A stretch of DNA of 64,000 nt from Clytia hemisphaerica (lineage: Eukaryota > Cnidaria > Hydrozoa > Leptothecata > Clytiidae): positions 1,461,152-1,525,151 of the forward strand of contig CACVBU010000385.1 in the NCBI GenBank assembly GCA_902728285.1. Reading direction: 5' to 3'. Positions 36,147 through 54,789 of the stretch are shown here, in pieces. The notes beneath the pieces are model-generated. The model saw only the letters and a program-made list of their open reading frames with translations. It made no database searches and was not told where the DNA came from. A program made the translations under genes and the position numbers. Position 1 is the first letter of the stretch; each line of letters opens with the position of its first letter.

Positions 36147-36392
36147 ATGATCCTTTCCACATTCCACCACGTACATTCGAACCTAGTGCCACCACCGGAC
36201 GAAAAGCCAGCAACTCAAATTGGTCAATCAATGGCTCAGACGATCAACCACCAAGGAATACGAAACGCCGGTCATTGGAGATTGACGATCTTATCAACAT
36301 TCACCACCGAAAACTTATCCAACATGGAATCGTGGATGTGTTTATCAATTGACGAATTTGGTATTCCTAAACAAAAAATTAAAATAGATTGA
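36147..36392 (+). CDS. Short ORF between A2 and B2 of the Ngaro-like element
   Basis: An 81-codon open frame of mixed composition (GQSMAQTINHQGIRNAGHW) downstream of A2. It may be the remnant of an extra ORF, such as those some Ngaro elements carry, or the displaced end of the recombinase frame. I do not recognise a domain. Confidence 0.3.
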   Translation: MILSTFHHVHSNLVPPPDEKPATQIGQSMAQTINHQGIRNAGHWRLTILSTFTTENLSNMESWMCLSIDEFGIPKQKIKID

Positions 36393-36717
36393 TAACATTT
36401 TGAAGCTATGAAGCTCATACCTCGTAAAAATCCATTATTATAATTTAAATTTATGATCTCTTACATTTGACGGTCAAACACTTGCAGATGGAATAATTTC
36501 TTTAGTAAAAAATTTGTACATAAAGGGGGAAGACCTTTAACCTCCGAAGGTCGGGGCGACGGATGCCATTGGTTCGGAGATAATGTTTCCTCCAGAATAA
36601 ACAGCCACTGGGGGTTTTACGCTACACGCTTCGTCACAAAAACTCCGTTGTATTTTATTTGAGTTTATCCAACTTGTAATTTTACTACTGATTTGTTAAC
36701 AATTTTTTTTACCGCGA

Positions 36718-36803
36718 GTGTTATTGCAGACAAATACCAAACAAAAAGTAGCTATTATTGTGATTTATTGTTTGTTTATTCGAAAAGGAGAAATAGCCGA
36801 GAA
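36718..36803 (+). repeat. Split direct repeat B2 and right end of the element
   Basis: Direct repeat of B1 (GTGTTATTGCAGACAAATAC through AAATAGCCGAGAA). It marks the right boundary. No target-site duplication is seen, as expected for recombinase-type integration. Confidence 0.85.
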
Positions 36804-36876
36804 AATATGTACTTATCAGTCCTAAAAAAAATACAAATTTGAATATAATGAGGGCAATAAGTCTGGTTAAATGTTA

Positions 36877-36961
36877 CCTTAAAGGAAGAAATTTTGGCGG
36901 AAAGAAAATTTGGCGGATTTGGCGGATTTGACTGAAATCCGCCAAATTAAGTTCCTTTTAA
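36877..36961. mobile_element. CCTTAAAGGAAGAAATTTTGGCGG element remnant
   Basis: Left end CCTTAAAGGAAGAAATTTTG preceded by TA. The core has repeated TTTGGCGGA. The right end is GTTCCTTTTAA, weakly matched. It is a short internally deleted relative of the element at 49160-49509. Confidence 0.65.
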
Positions 36962-36974
36962 GCAGCCTCAATGT

Positions 36975-37205
36975 TTCTTAAGAAATCAGCCTTTTGAGCC
37001 TTAAATGTTTCTTACATGTTTCTAAACTTTTTGACATAATCAGCCTATTTTTCATGTTTTGATTGGAAGGTTCTTAAAAAAACGAATTAAAAATGTCATT
37101 TTTTCATTTTCAGCCTCAGCATGTTTCTTAGATGTTTCTTAGTTTTTAGGCATTCTGAGCCTCATGTTTCTTAAAAGTGTGTTTCTTAAAAAAAAAAACG
37201 TGTAC
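36975..37205. mobile_element. ATGTTTCTTA-repeat element, partial
   Basis: Repeated ATGTTTCTTA/GCCT motifs and an AAAAAAAACGTGTAC end. It matches the reverse of the motifs in 37777-38145, so it is probably a relative lacking one terminus. Confidence 0.45.
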
Positions 37206-37390
37206 GACAAAGTAAAAATCTATCTTTAATAGCAACAAAGAAAAAAATGTGGCTCAATTGAAAACAGACACTGCATTGGTTTACAAGACTAGACTAGAGA
37301 AAGATGTCAACCATCCACACGGTTCATGAAAAAAATAAAGTATTTATCAAAAAAAGGTTCTCTTTTTTTTGTATTTTTTTTGGTAATCAA

Positions 37391-37778
37391 TACACCGTTT
37401 AACAGGTGTCGGTTGCGCACGTGTATGAACAATTTTCTATTGTTTTGATTTTGGCAACCACAAGAAACTCCACTCTCCCCCGTAAAAAATGGTAGGTAAA
37501 CATCCAGTTCTCATAAGAAAACCCAGCAGAGAAATGGTAGGTAAAGAACTCCTTTTAATCATAACTTCTTTTCCTCTTGATGAATTTTTGTGAAATTTTC
37601 AGGAGAGATACATATAATTGTCATTAATATCATGTTCAAACATCTAAAACATTCTCTTTAAAGGAAGGAAAAAAAATGGCAATGTTTACATTTCTCTAAC
37701 CTTCCAGCCACAGTACTAAAGTGAGCATTTTTACCTACCGCCTCTACGGTGGAGATGGCGAGACTGTTAAACGGTGTA
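37391..37778. mobile_element. TACACCGTTTAACAG TIR element
   Basis: 388 bp with 15-bp terminal inverted repeats (TACACCGTTTAACAG and its inverse). A GTAGGTAAA motif inside is repeated. It shares its terminal TA with the next element. Confidence 0.7.
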
Positions 37779-38145
37779 CACGTTTTTTTTTTATTAGAAC
37801 CTAGTTTATAAGAACATATAGGCTGAAATTCGTCGAAAAATTAAGAACATCTTAAGAACATGCCCAGCCTCAGTTTGGAAAAAAATGACAAGAAACTACA
37901 ATTTTTTCCTCTTTTTAAGCAGTTTTAACCGAATTTAGGGGTGGATCTTCAAAAGTCGAGAGTCAAATATTGTCCAAATTTTGCCAAATTTAAGTGCTCT
38001 TTATTTTGTATCATATTGTCGATTTAGAGTAGTCTGAAAAATTAAGAACGCATTTAAGAACATTTTAGGCTGAAAATTGCTAAAAAAATAAGCACATCCA
38101 GGCTCAGCCAAATTTTAGGTGTTCTAATAAAAAAAAAAACGTGTA
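37777..38145. mobile_element. TACACGTTTTTTTT TIR element
   Basis: TACACGTTTTTTTTTATTAG and its inverse at 38120-38145 are the ends. The interior carries TTAAGAACAT repeats. It abuts the preceding element at TA. Confidence 0.75.
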
Positions 38146-38448
38146 TTCCAACAAACAACAATCAATATACCGTAACAGGATCCCACGGTGTAAACATTAT
38201 CAACCAACAAAACCCACACCACCAAAATTGTAAAAATAAGTCAATATAATTTCTATCAACAATTTCTCGTAAAATGTTTTTTTTCCAACATTCATTCTGA
38301 CTGTCTGATACCAATCATGGCTGGAGTCATCATGTGTAAGAGTGACTGTGTATAACAACAAAAGTTTATTGAAAATCATCGTACGGTCATGGTGAAGCTA
38401 AAGATTTATCAACCAAACAAAACTGACGCCAAGTCGTCAAATCTGTCG

Positions 38449-38749
38449 CCCGGGGGGGGGGTACTAGGGCAAGATGGGTTACGGGGATGCTCCGCTGGTC
38501 AGGGTACCTTTTTTAACCTCCACGAGTCCCAGGTAGGGTCGCAAAAACCCCAAAATAGAAAAATCAGTCCCTCGTAGGGTGCCTATTTTTGGAAAATTTG
38601 GGGAAAAAGTAGAAAATTTGCGAAAATTTTGGAATTTCAGTCCCATTCAGGGTCACTTTTTTCGCAAATTTCGAGTCCCACGTAGGGTCCATTTTTCGAA
38701 CCTCAGCGGAGCACCCCCGTCGGTCGACAAGGGTAGTACCCCCCCCGGG
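38449..38749. mobile_element. CCCGGGGGGGGTACTA TIR element with 8-bp target duplication
   Basis: 301 bp, with GC-rich inverted ends CCCGGGGGGGGGGTACTA and GGGTAGTACCCCCCCCGGG. It is flanked by ATCTGTCG at 38441-38448 and 38750-38757, an exact 8-bp duplication as made by hAT-type transposases. The body has several GAGTCCCACGTAGGGTC-type repeats. No ORF of its own. Confidence 0.88.
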
Positions 38750-38757
38750 ATCTGTCG

Positions 38758-39447
38758 CTTAAAAATTTCCATGAAAATTACAATCGAAACTTATCTCATA
38801 GAATGCTTTTTTCAACATTCTGGAGGTGTTCAAAGTTAGAGGTATCATATGTAGAGCCAAGCAATACATGAAAAGTCATTCGCTATCCCATTTGCCATGA
38901 GATATACAAGTCAAGAAATCAAACAATAACCAACAAATCATGTCTCTTCACTTTCATGTCACATCGTGTTTATATGGGGTAACCAGAAAGTCAATCCACA
39001 AGAACAGCCATCTTCCTTTATTATGGAGTGTTCCAAAACTATTGGTAGGTTGTTTGGAAGTAAAGAAATCCACACAGTTTGATTTATTTTAAAGATTTAA
39101 CTTGGTGAAAACAAACTGCATCTTTCTAGCAAAAACTCATGTTTCAACCTGCTACATAACAATTGCCAGTCGGGTCTGCCACTAACATGTAATAGTTTTA
39201 TTATAACCGGGCTTGAGAATCCGTAAGGAACTTGTAACATATATTATATATATAGTTTATCAGTCGACTCGAATCATGATACATTACTTATACTTCACTG
39301 GGTGCATTTTTCGCTGTGAAATTAAAAACGGGCGTCAATCCGGGCGTACGGAAGGCGTTTTGACACGGGAAATTATGGAGAAAGCCCGTTTTAACAAATA
39401 TTTCCCTTTTGGAAAACGGGAAATATTTAATTAACTGGCGATTTCTA
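38758..39447. other. Intergenic, no gene seen
   Basis: AT-rich, with no convincing ORF or repeat ends. A short CCCGTTTT/GGAAAACGGG inverted motif lies at 39386-39420. Confidence 0.35.
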
Positions 39448-40141
39448 CCTTAAGGGCTCTGACCATAGTGAATTTTTCATAATTGCCGTGTTTAAAATGT
39501 GTTTTCTGACTGATGTAACCAACAAAACTATGGCATGTTATACATTTTCTGTTAGACAAACTATTCCTGAATCTGAAAATTCAAAAATTGCATTGAAAAA
39601 ATTTGATGAAGAAGAAAATGAAGACTTTTTCGAGAAAGAGTATTTCAACTTTGAAGAGCTTAGTTTCGGCGGAAAAAAAACATTTTGAAAAATTTTTCGC
39701 AGTAGTTGGTGTATCTTTTACCGAACAATAAAAATTTTGGCGGAAAATTTTTGTAAATGCTTCTTTGTCTCGAAATCTTCAAAATAGTGGTTTTTCATCA
39801 ATTTTTCATCTGGATTTTGCTTAAAAAAACAGTCATAACTTTTGACACATCTTTTTAGAAAACTTTTCCGCAAAATTTAAAATAGTTCAATGCTTTGCGG
39901 ACAGTTTGAAAAAAGTTCGAAACAAAAAGATTAATGACCCATTAAAACTTAGCACTTTTTATAAAAGAAAGTGATGCAACATACTATTTTTGCAATTAAG
40001 TTCTTAATTACTCTTAAGGGGTTTGATTAAAAAGCAATTTATAAAGGCAATTCTTTGTTAAAAGTATTAAAGAATCTAAAACATAACTTTTATGTTCAGA
40101 TACTAAAATCAATTTTCTGACTATGGTCAGAGCCCTTAAGG
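39448..40141. mobile_element. CCTTAAGGGCTCTGACC TIR element, TA-flanked
   Basis: 694 bp with perfect or near-perfect inverted ends CCTTAAGGGCTCTGACCATA. TA is on both sides (39446-39447 and 40142-40143), pointing to a Tc1/mariner-like non-autonomous element. Only short frames are inside. Confidence 0.8.
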
Positions 40142-40581
40142 TAAGAAATTTTCGCGGGAATTTAATTTCGCTGTTCATCAATTTCGAAAAAATTCGCGGG
40201 AATTTAATTTCGCGGTTCATCTGTATTAAAAAATTTCGCGGATCACTGAAATATTAGATTTTTTTATTTGACTATACGTTGTTTTTTATAAGAAACACCT
40301 TTATAAGGAACCTGAGGCTGACATTTGACAGTGAATCTTATGAAAACTCACAAACTATACACGTATTTCAAAGAAATGTTATCAAAAATTATGAAAAATT
40401 TCGCGGTTCACCTTTTTTGATAAATTTCGCGGTTCATCAAATTTGTAAAATTTCGCGGGAATTTAATTTCGCGGATTGGCGATTTTAGAAATTTCGCGGG
40501 AATTTAATTTTGCGGTTTTTGGCAAAAACCGCGAAAACCACGAAATTTTCTTCCCGCGAAAATTTCTTCCCTTATGGTAGG
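40134..40581. mobile_element. AGAAATTTTCGCGGG element with TTTAATTTCGCGG repeats
   Basis: It abuts the previous element. GAAATTTTCGCGGGAATTTA starts it and GCGAAAATTTCTTCCCTTA ends it. The interior repeats GGGAATTTAATTTCGCGGTT at least four times. It is related to 49160-49509, where CGCGG is replaced by TGGCGG. Confidence 0.7.
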
Positions 40582-41492
40582 TTCTAGGCCGGCGAATTCT
40601 TAGCAAGTGCAGTGTATTGAAGTGCAAAAAGTGGACAAAATGCAGCTGTTTCTGGCTGAAAAACACTATTTTTAAGGGTCAATATCTTGAGTTGGGTACA
40701 GAAATCACCTATACTCGAAGTACATCTCTAATCTTAATTTGTTGAGAGCTTTCCAAAAATATACAACAGGTCTCTCTTTTCTCAAGCAAAAATTTTCATT
40801 AAAATTTGACCCGATGATTTTGCCTGAGACTAGTTGCCCCCGCAGGAGCGTAGCGACGAGGAGGCACTCATAGTTTCACGCATAGATATTGGACTGGAAT
40901 CTCGAAATTTTGTTGCGTTTGTTTTGTCGCCTAAGCATCCCCGTAGTTAGTCTCTTCCGTAAATGTTCGGTTTTTTCCGGGACGGTAGTATACATATTTT
41001 CATATTACGTTATATGCTATTACCATTATTACATATTACAATTTTAGTTTTGATTTAGCTTTGAAAAGCTGAAGCGAGTGTTATAAATGCAAATCATAAC
41101 AGTGTATGATATAACACGAATTACAATATTACTTGTGCAAATCAAAACAAACAAAATGGCAGACTGGTTATGATGATGAGCTGATTCATTGACTGGAAAA
41201 AGTGTTTTGTATGTCAAATTTGTTTCTTTTCTTTGAAACTGAATACTAACTACTGTAATTTAGTCAGAAGTTCACTTCAGCAATGATTTCAATTCTTTTT
41301 CCGGAATCTTTAAAGAAATTTGCTAAAGTTTTCAATTGATATTTTTGTTCAAACTCTAATTTATCTTTGTCTTTTATTTTATTTATGACTACCTTTATTG
41401 TTTATAGAGCTTCTCGAGCTTTAAATACTATCATATGGTCGTAACTCGAGAAAGTCCTTCTTAACTTAGTAAAACAAGATACCGGCAAAGTA
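40582..41492. other. Intergenic, no gene seen
   Basis: No open frame of interest. It contains an AGGAGCGTAGCGACGAGGAGG purine-rich stretch and AT-rich sequence. Confidence 0.35.
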
Positions 41493-41717
41493 CAAAAAAG
41501 TTGAATGAATGCATATGTAAAGTTGAATCCAAAAGTGGTTGAATGAATGTTGAATGTCAATCAATGTAAACAAACTTTTTCTTTTGGTCTTTCAAAATAG
41601 ATTTACCTCACTTAGAGTTTTTTCACTGTTTTTTTCAGTGTGGTAAATCTATTTCAAAAACCTGCAAAAAGTTTGTTTACATTCGTTTAACTTTACATGC
41701 GCACATTCAACTTTTTC
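41493..41717. mobile_element. AAAAAGTTGAATGAATG palindromic MITE
   Basis: 225 bp. The ends AAAAAGTTGAAT and its inverse and the inner block TGTAAACAAACTTTTT form long inverted arms around about 41635. No ORF. Confidence 0.7.
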
Positions 41718-42587
41718 ATGCAGTTGTGATAGCCTAAATAACTTACGCTCCAGTGGTTTGGTAAAATAGCTCCAATTCTGGCTTTCCAAGTTAGGATGGA
41801 CCTTCCCGAAGGCATTTAACGCTGGTTAGACTAGGTACACAGACAGTCATACAGAAACACCATAAAGCGAAAGTATATATAGCTATAAACTCAAAAAGTC
41901 TAGCTTCCTGAACCCCGGCTGCGCTGCGCTGTCTGCGCTGCTTGGAGAAAAGATTGCATCATGAAAAAGTACTATGCACTTGAAAAAAAATTTAGGCGCA
42001 TTTCAACTTTTCTCGACTGTACGTCTGAATGGACCACAATGGCATTCCTTTATTTTTCTTTTGACCAATAAAATAGATTTTGTTTGAGAAGTACAATCAC
42101 AGCGTACGCAAGTGGAGGTCGGGCCTTAACTAGGATTGGTTTCTATTTCACCCTATTTAAGATGGCGCAGAACTTTTTGATAAATTTCATACGCAGTATC
42201 CTCTTGACTATTGTTTATTAGGCAAAGTTGCAATAGAGAATTGTTGAAATATAGCAGCCAATGAAAAAAACAAGCTATTTCTGATTGGTTACCTTGTTGA
42301 TTTATTCACCACTATATATTTTGCCTACAATCTAAGATGTCTGTGGCATTATCAGAAAAGGTCTATTTAGTGAATAATAATCACGATATATATTGTTGTA
42401 AGAAAGAAACTAAGGAGAAAAAAAACAGGAGATGTGAAAACCTGTAAGCTAATGATACCATAATTTTTGAAATATATTTTTGAGAAGCTTTTCCAGCTTT
42501 TCCTTAAATTTTATTAAATTATCAAGCTGCGAATTCTTCAAGTATTTTATTAATGGAATATATTTTTTTTTCAAGCAAATGCCTCAA
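41718..42587. other. Intergenic, no gene seen
   Basis: Nothing recognisable beyond a short GCTGCGCTGCGCTGTCTGCG repeat at 41921. Confidence 0.35.
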
Positions 42588-42633
42588 TCAATCAATCAAC
42601 CAATCAATCAATAATTAAATCAATCAATTATTC
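42588..42633 (+). repeat. (ATCA)n microsatellite
   Basis: Imperfect tandem AATCAATC units. Confidence 0.85.
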
Positions 42634-42733
42634 CTGATTATTTTTTAATGTTTTGATCTTTAAAATTAAAACATTAAAGCTTTATAAGTGCATGACATGA
42701 TCTTTATGTGGGGGCATTTAGTGAAAGCTATGA

Positions 42734-42826
42734 CTAGTTTAGGTATAAACTTATTTCTTTTTTTTATGATTTTTGTTGGCGAAAACAAAAATCATAAAAA
42801 AAGAAATAAGTTTATACCTAAACTAG
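42734..42826. repeat. 93-bp near-perfect palindrome
   Basis: CTAGTTTAGGTATAAACTTA and its exact inverse border a 6-base loop (GGCGAA). The arms of about 43 bp pair almost completely. It is too short and too perfect for the other MITEs here. Confidence 0.9.
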
Positions 42827-43952
42827 CCTGAGACCGTCATATTTGTCCGATAAATACACCAAAGTGTCCGAAAAAAATTGGCACCTATGTTATTTTGATT
42901 CCCCAACCCCTTAGCTTTCCAAAAATGTATAACTGAACAAATTTCTCCTTACTAACAGTGTGGTTAAAGTTTGGTAAAGTATGGACTTTATTTGACAAAA
43001 ATTTGTGATGACGCCATCAAATTTTGAAAACAAACCTCACTTGTATTTGTTTCTATAAATCAGCAAACTCTACTTGACATTTAAACTTGGACGCAGGGTC
43101 AATCTTTGACACCTGTCATGTGTATTTCCAATCCAGCCTAAACTTGCCCTTAATGTATGGACTAGTTTGAGCCAAAAGCCGGTCTGTTCAATAGCTACAC
43201 TAAGTTTCTTTATTCTGACAAGCAGGTGGTCTTTATCACCCTTAAACTACTTTTTCCGGGATTTCTCTGGCTTTGAAAAATGCTCAAATGAATAACGACG
43301 ATCGAGTTGAATTACTCTCGGGAACCTAATAAACGGGGGGGGGGGGTGTTTGAAATAAGCGAGGTGGGTGGGAAAGTTCTCAAAACTTGATAAGTCGGAG
43401 GCATAAAATTGGCCTGGGTGGAAAAATTTTGAAAAGGAGGCTAATACGGCAAAATTAAGGCAAATTTGGGAACTTTCAAAAACACTTCCCCAAAAGTCAA
43501 TAAGCAGAGGAAAACAATAAATTTAATCAAAATAATTTCAAAAAGTCAAATACACCTCCTTGCGAAAGTGATTTTCTTCCTCGTGTAAGAAAGTTTAATG
43601 GTAGTTTACATACATTTTTGGCAAACATTTTTGAAACCTCAATAACATTGGTTTAATCTTTTTTTATCTTTAAAAATTTTTCGCATAAAAATTATAAGTC
43701 AGTATTTACAAAAATAATAATGGTTTTATCTCAGAATTCGTGATGAAAGTTCGAAAAAGAAAATAGGCCTGGTTTTCATTTTTCTGAAGGGTCCTGGTGA
43801 TAAAAAGGAATTGTCGACTTGAAAGTTGATTGGATTTCATTGTTGAGTTCCCATACTCCTTAAACAACCATCCAGACTCCTGACACGTTGTACAAACGAA
43901 ATGTTGTGATACAGTACTTCGAAAATCACCGACATGAAAGTAAAAGACCAAA
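42827..43952. other. Intergenic downstream of PUF60
   Basis: No gene seen. A run of 13 or 14 G occurs at 43335. The PUF60 3' UTR should lie at its right end. Confidence 0.4.
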
Positions 43953-51662
<7,710 letters not shown>

Positions 51663-51879
51663 GTTTTGCAGGTCTTGATTCTAAAGGGTGAATTATTGAA
51701 ATAGATTTTTTAATGAATATGTCTCTAAAAATAATCGATCTCACAAGTAGAAAAGTATGAATAGGAAATTCAACTGTTAATTTCTGCTAAATTTATCTGT
51801 CTTCGCATAAAAGAATTCATGTAGATAAACTTTTAGACAAACAAAAGCATATTGCTCTTAAGTCATATGTGTCATCACA

Positions 51880-52690
51880 AGCAACTTTAAATACGAATGA
51901 AAGATAGTCGAACGTGCGCAACGCACTGGGCTCAACTTCAGTGGCTTCAAATGATTCATAGGCCCAATTGTAGACCCCCAGATATTTACCCAATGAACAA
52001 GTGTGCCAAATTTCAACCAAATCCGACCATTTTGGAGGGCTGTAGGCTGCTTCAAAGCTTTAGCCTCGTCTTGGCAAAAAACTCGTCCCTAGGCCCCAAA
52101 AATCTAAATTTTTGAAAAATGCAAAAAGCACCCCCAGATATTCACCCAAGGAACAAGTGTGCAAAATTTCAGCCAGATCGAACAATTTTTGAAGTCTCCA
52201 GGCTGCCCCAAAATTTTAGCCTCGTTTTGGCGAAAAACTCGTCCCCAGGCCCCAAAAATCAAAATTTTTGAAAAATGAAAAAAACACCCCCAGATACTCA
52301 CCCAAGGAACAAGTGTGCAAAATTTCAGCTAGATCGAACAATTTTTGAAGTCTCCAGGCTGCCCCAAAATTTTAGCCTCGTTTTGGCGAAAAACTCGTCC
52401 CCAGGCCCCAAAAATCAAAAATTTTGAAAAATGAAAAAAGCACCCCCAGATATTCACCCAAGGAACAAGTGTGCAAAATTTCAGCCAAATCGAACAATTT
52501 TTGAAGTCTCCAGGCTGCCCCAAAGTTTTAGCCTCGTTTTGGCGAAAACTCGTCCCCAGGCCCCAAAAATCAAAAATTTTGAAAAATGAAAAAAACACCC
52601 CCAGATATTCACCCAAGGAACAAGTGTGCCAAATTTCAGCCAAATCGAACAATTTTTGAAGTCTCCAGGCTGCCCCAAAGTTTTGGGACA
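51880..52690 (-). repeat. 156-bp tandem repeat, about five units
   Basis: The CACCCCCAGATATTCACCCA boundary recurs at about 51973, 52129, 52285, 52441 and 52596, a period of 155-156 bp. The first unit is the most diverged and the last two are nearly identical. It begins about 200 bp upstream of the first PUF60 coding exon found. Frames on both strands stay open across units because 156 is divisible by 3, so the ORFs seen there are not genes. Confidence 0.88.
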
Positions 52691-52732
52691 TACACACACA
52701 CAGACACACAGACAGACACACACACACACATT
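52688..52732 (+). repeat. (CA)n microsatellite
   Basis: ACACACAGACACACAGACAG type repeat that directly ends the 156-bp array. A CTCAACTGAAGTTGAG palindrome follows. Confidence 0.9.
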
Positions 52733-52763
52733 CTCAGATTCTAACTCAACTGAAGTTGAGAAT

Positions 52764-53038
52764 ATGGAACGTTCTTGAACTTTTAGGAACGTTCTAAGAA
52801 CGCTAGAGAACGTTCTTAAACATTCCTGGTCATTCCCTTTTATTTACAAGTTTAAGGATGTCTTAAAATGTTCGGAAGCGTTCCTGAACGTTCCATAACG
52901 TTCTCGAACGTTCTCAAACGTTCAATAACGTTCTTATTGAGTCAATATTAACCTTTGGACGCAAATTTTAGAACCATCGAGGACGTTCTGGAACGTTCTA
53001 GGAACGCTATGGAACGTTCAGGAACGTCTCAAGAACGC
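52764..53038. repeat. Cluster of GAACGTTC palindromes
   Basis: Seven exact GAACGTTC octamers and several one-mismatch versions lie in 275 bp, many at spacing that forms GAAnnTTCnnGAA. Position: about 1.1-1.4 kb upstream of the first PUF60 coding exon. Confidence 0.85.
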
Positions 53039-53177
53039 TCCGTTTTATTTGTACTTCAAATCGCTTGTGATGACACATATTTCAAATTATGATTATGGCT
53101 AAACTAGTGAAAATTTGGTCAAGATTATTATTTAAACATCACACAATGTACAGTGGCGTCCAGGGATGTACCTGTTA

Positions 53178-53297
53178 CTGTAAGTTGGTCGAATCTCAAC
53201 ATCCCTCAGGTAATTCTGACACCCTTCTTTAGAGATAGGAAAAATAGGAAGGTCAGAATCACCAATAGAAAAAGATTCATACATCTAAGGCAAGACC
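53178..53297 (+). mobile_element. AAGTTGGTCTAAT-family MITE, decayed partial copy
   Basis: GTAAGTTGGTCGAATCTCAA, then a CACCCTTCTTTAGAGATAGG segment, match the first half of the copy at 62596. The other terminus is lost. Confidence 0.7.
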
Positions 53298-53639
53298 AAT
53301 TTGATTAGTTGTTTTACGGGCCCAACCAACCCTGAAATTCCAAAAATCGAAATAAAAATAAAATTGATTTTGATAGTACATTTTTTACTTTTGTTGCTTT
53401 ACAGACTGCCAAATTTTCAAAATTTTGGTAGTTTTTCGAAGGTTTTGAGAATTATATGAAACATGCATATCCATCAAATGACTGACCAATCAAAGCAACA
53501 AAATTTCAAAACAAATGAACTATGCAGTTCCGCTCGCAGCTCTACTCTACCATTTTTGTTTTGATTTAACTTTGTATTTTAATGACCAGACAGGTCATTT
53601 ATTTAAGGGCTATGCATGTTTGCCTCCACTGATAGTAGG

Positions 53640-54582
53640 GGCCACTATGTCGTGAAAAAGCTTCCCGTGTGCAGCAGCTTGTACAAAGAGATTTTATGAT
53701 TGATAACTGTTCCTTGAATGTAGAATATCAAAATTTGAGAGGTGGGACCGGGTGTGACCACCTGTTGCCATGGAAACTGACGTCATTGGTTACTATGGCA
53801 ACCAAAATGAAAAGTTGTCAAAATTGAAGAATTTTTGTTCCATTCGAAAGAGCATGAAAAACTGATAAAGAAAAAGGTCATAACCTACATCTGAAAATGA
53901 ATATATCAGGAGATATTAAGGAAATAACGCAAAATGACGTCATAAAATGATGACGTCATCGAAAAAAAAGTTTTGGTTTTTTGGAAAGAATACCTTACAG
54001 TGAACATAAAATATTATTACGAAAAAGTCTGAAAATCCTTTTTAAGAAGTCTATTAGCCAAAATTGATATTTTTAAATTTTGCCTGTAATGTGCTGGGCT
54101 GCGCGTACCCCAAGTTCCTACCTTCGACAGGCAAAAATTGAAAATGTCAATTTTGGCCAATAGACTTTTTTTGACAAATTTTCAAACGTTTTCGTAATAA
54201 TATTTTATGTTCACTGGAGAGTCCTCTTTCCAAAAAACCAAAAATTGTCGAATTTTGGCAAATTTTCATTTTCGATGACGTCATTGTTTTATGACGTCAT
54301 TTTGCCTTATTTCCTTAATATCTCCTGATATATTCATTTTCAGATATAGGTTGTGACCTTTTTCTTTATCAGTTTTTCATGCTCTTTCAAATGGAACAAA
54401 AAACTTCAATTTTGACGACTTTTTTTCTTGGTTGCCATAGTAACCAATGACGTCAGTTTACATGGCAACGGGTGGTCATCCCAGCTCAACCTCTCAAATT
54501 TTGATCGTCTACATTCAAGGAATAATATTCAATCATAAGATCTCTTTGCACAAGCTGCTGCACACGGGACGTCATAGTGGCC
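53640..54582. mobile_element. 943-bp palindromic element with six TGACGTCA sites
   Basis: GGCCACTATG at 53639-53648 and CATAGTGGCC at 54573-54582 bound it. The arms are about 430 bp, match over most of their length (for example CCCGTGTGCAGCAGCTTGT) and meet near 54100. Each arm has three TGACGTCA palindromes. No ORF belongs to it. Confidence 0.85.
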
Positions 54583-54789
54583 TTTACTATGATGCAAGTT
54601 ACCCAACTTTACGGTACGGGACAAATTTTGAGCGCAATCCAAAAAAATTCCCATGTAGGTAGGGAGGTCAGTCAAATTTTCAAACATCATAAAGAAAAAT
54701 TAAACTAGGCTCATCTGATAGCCCTTGAGCACAAGAAAAACAATGAGGGATCAGTTCAGTTCAGTATTTCAAAAGATAATATAAGAAAA

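Larger units (their letters stand above)
31935..36803 (+). mobile_element. Tyrosine-recombinase retrotransposon with split direct repeats (DIRS/Ngaro-like)
   Basis: Order of parts: repeat A1 (31935-32115), coding region with RT, RNase H and tyrosine recombinase remnants, repeat B1 (35855-35938), repeat A2 (35939-36117), a short segment with an ORF, and repeat B2 (36718-36803). A1/A2 and B1/B2 are direct repeats, so the ends are A1...B1A2...B2. This split direct repeat layout is known for PAT/Ngaro-type members of the DIRS order, which integrate through a circular form using the recombinase. Several frameshifts interrupt the coding frames, so this copy is dead. The A repeats are nearly identical, so the insertion is not very old. 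Confidence 0.88.

Noticed and set aside
52104..52729. ORFs in the 156-bp repeat
   Set aside because: Period divisible by 3 makes open frames in several phases on both strands; no domain is seen.
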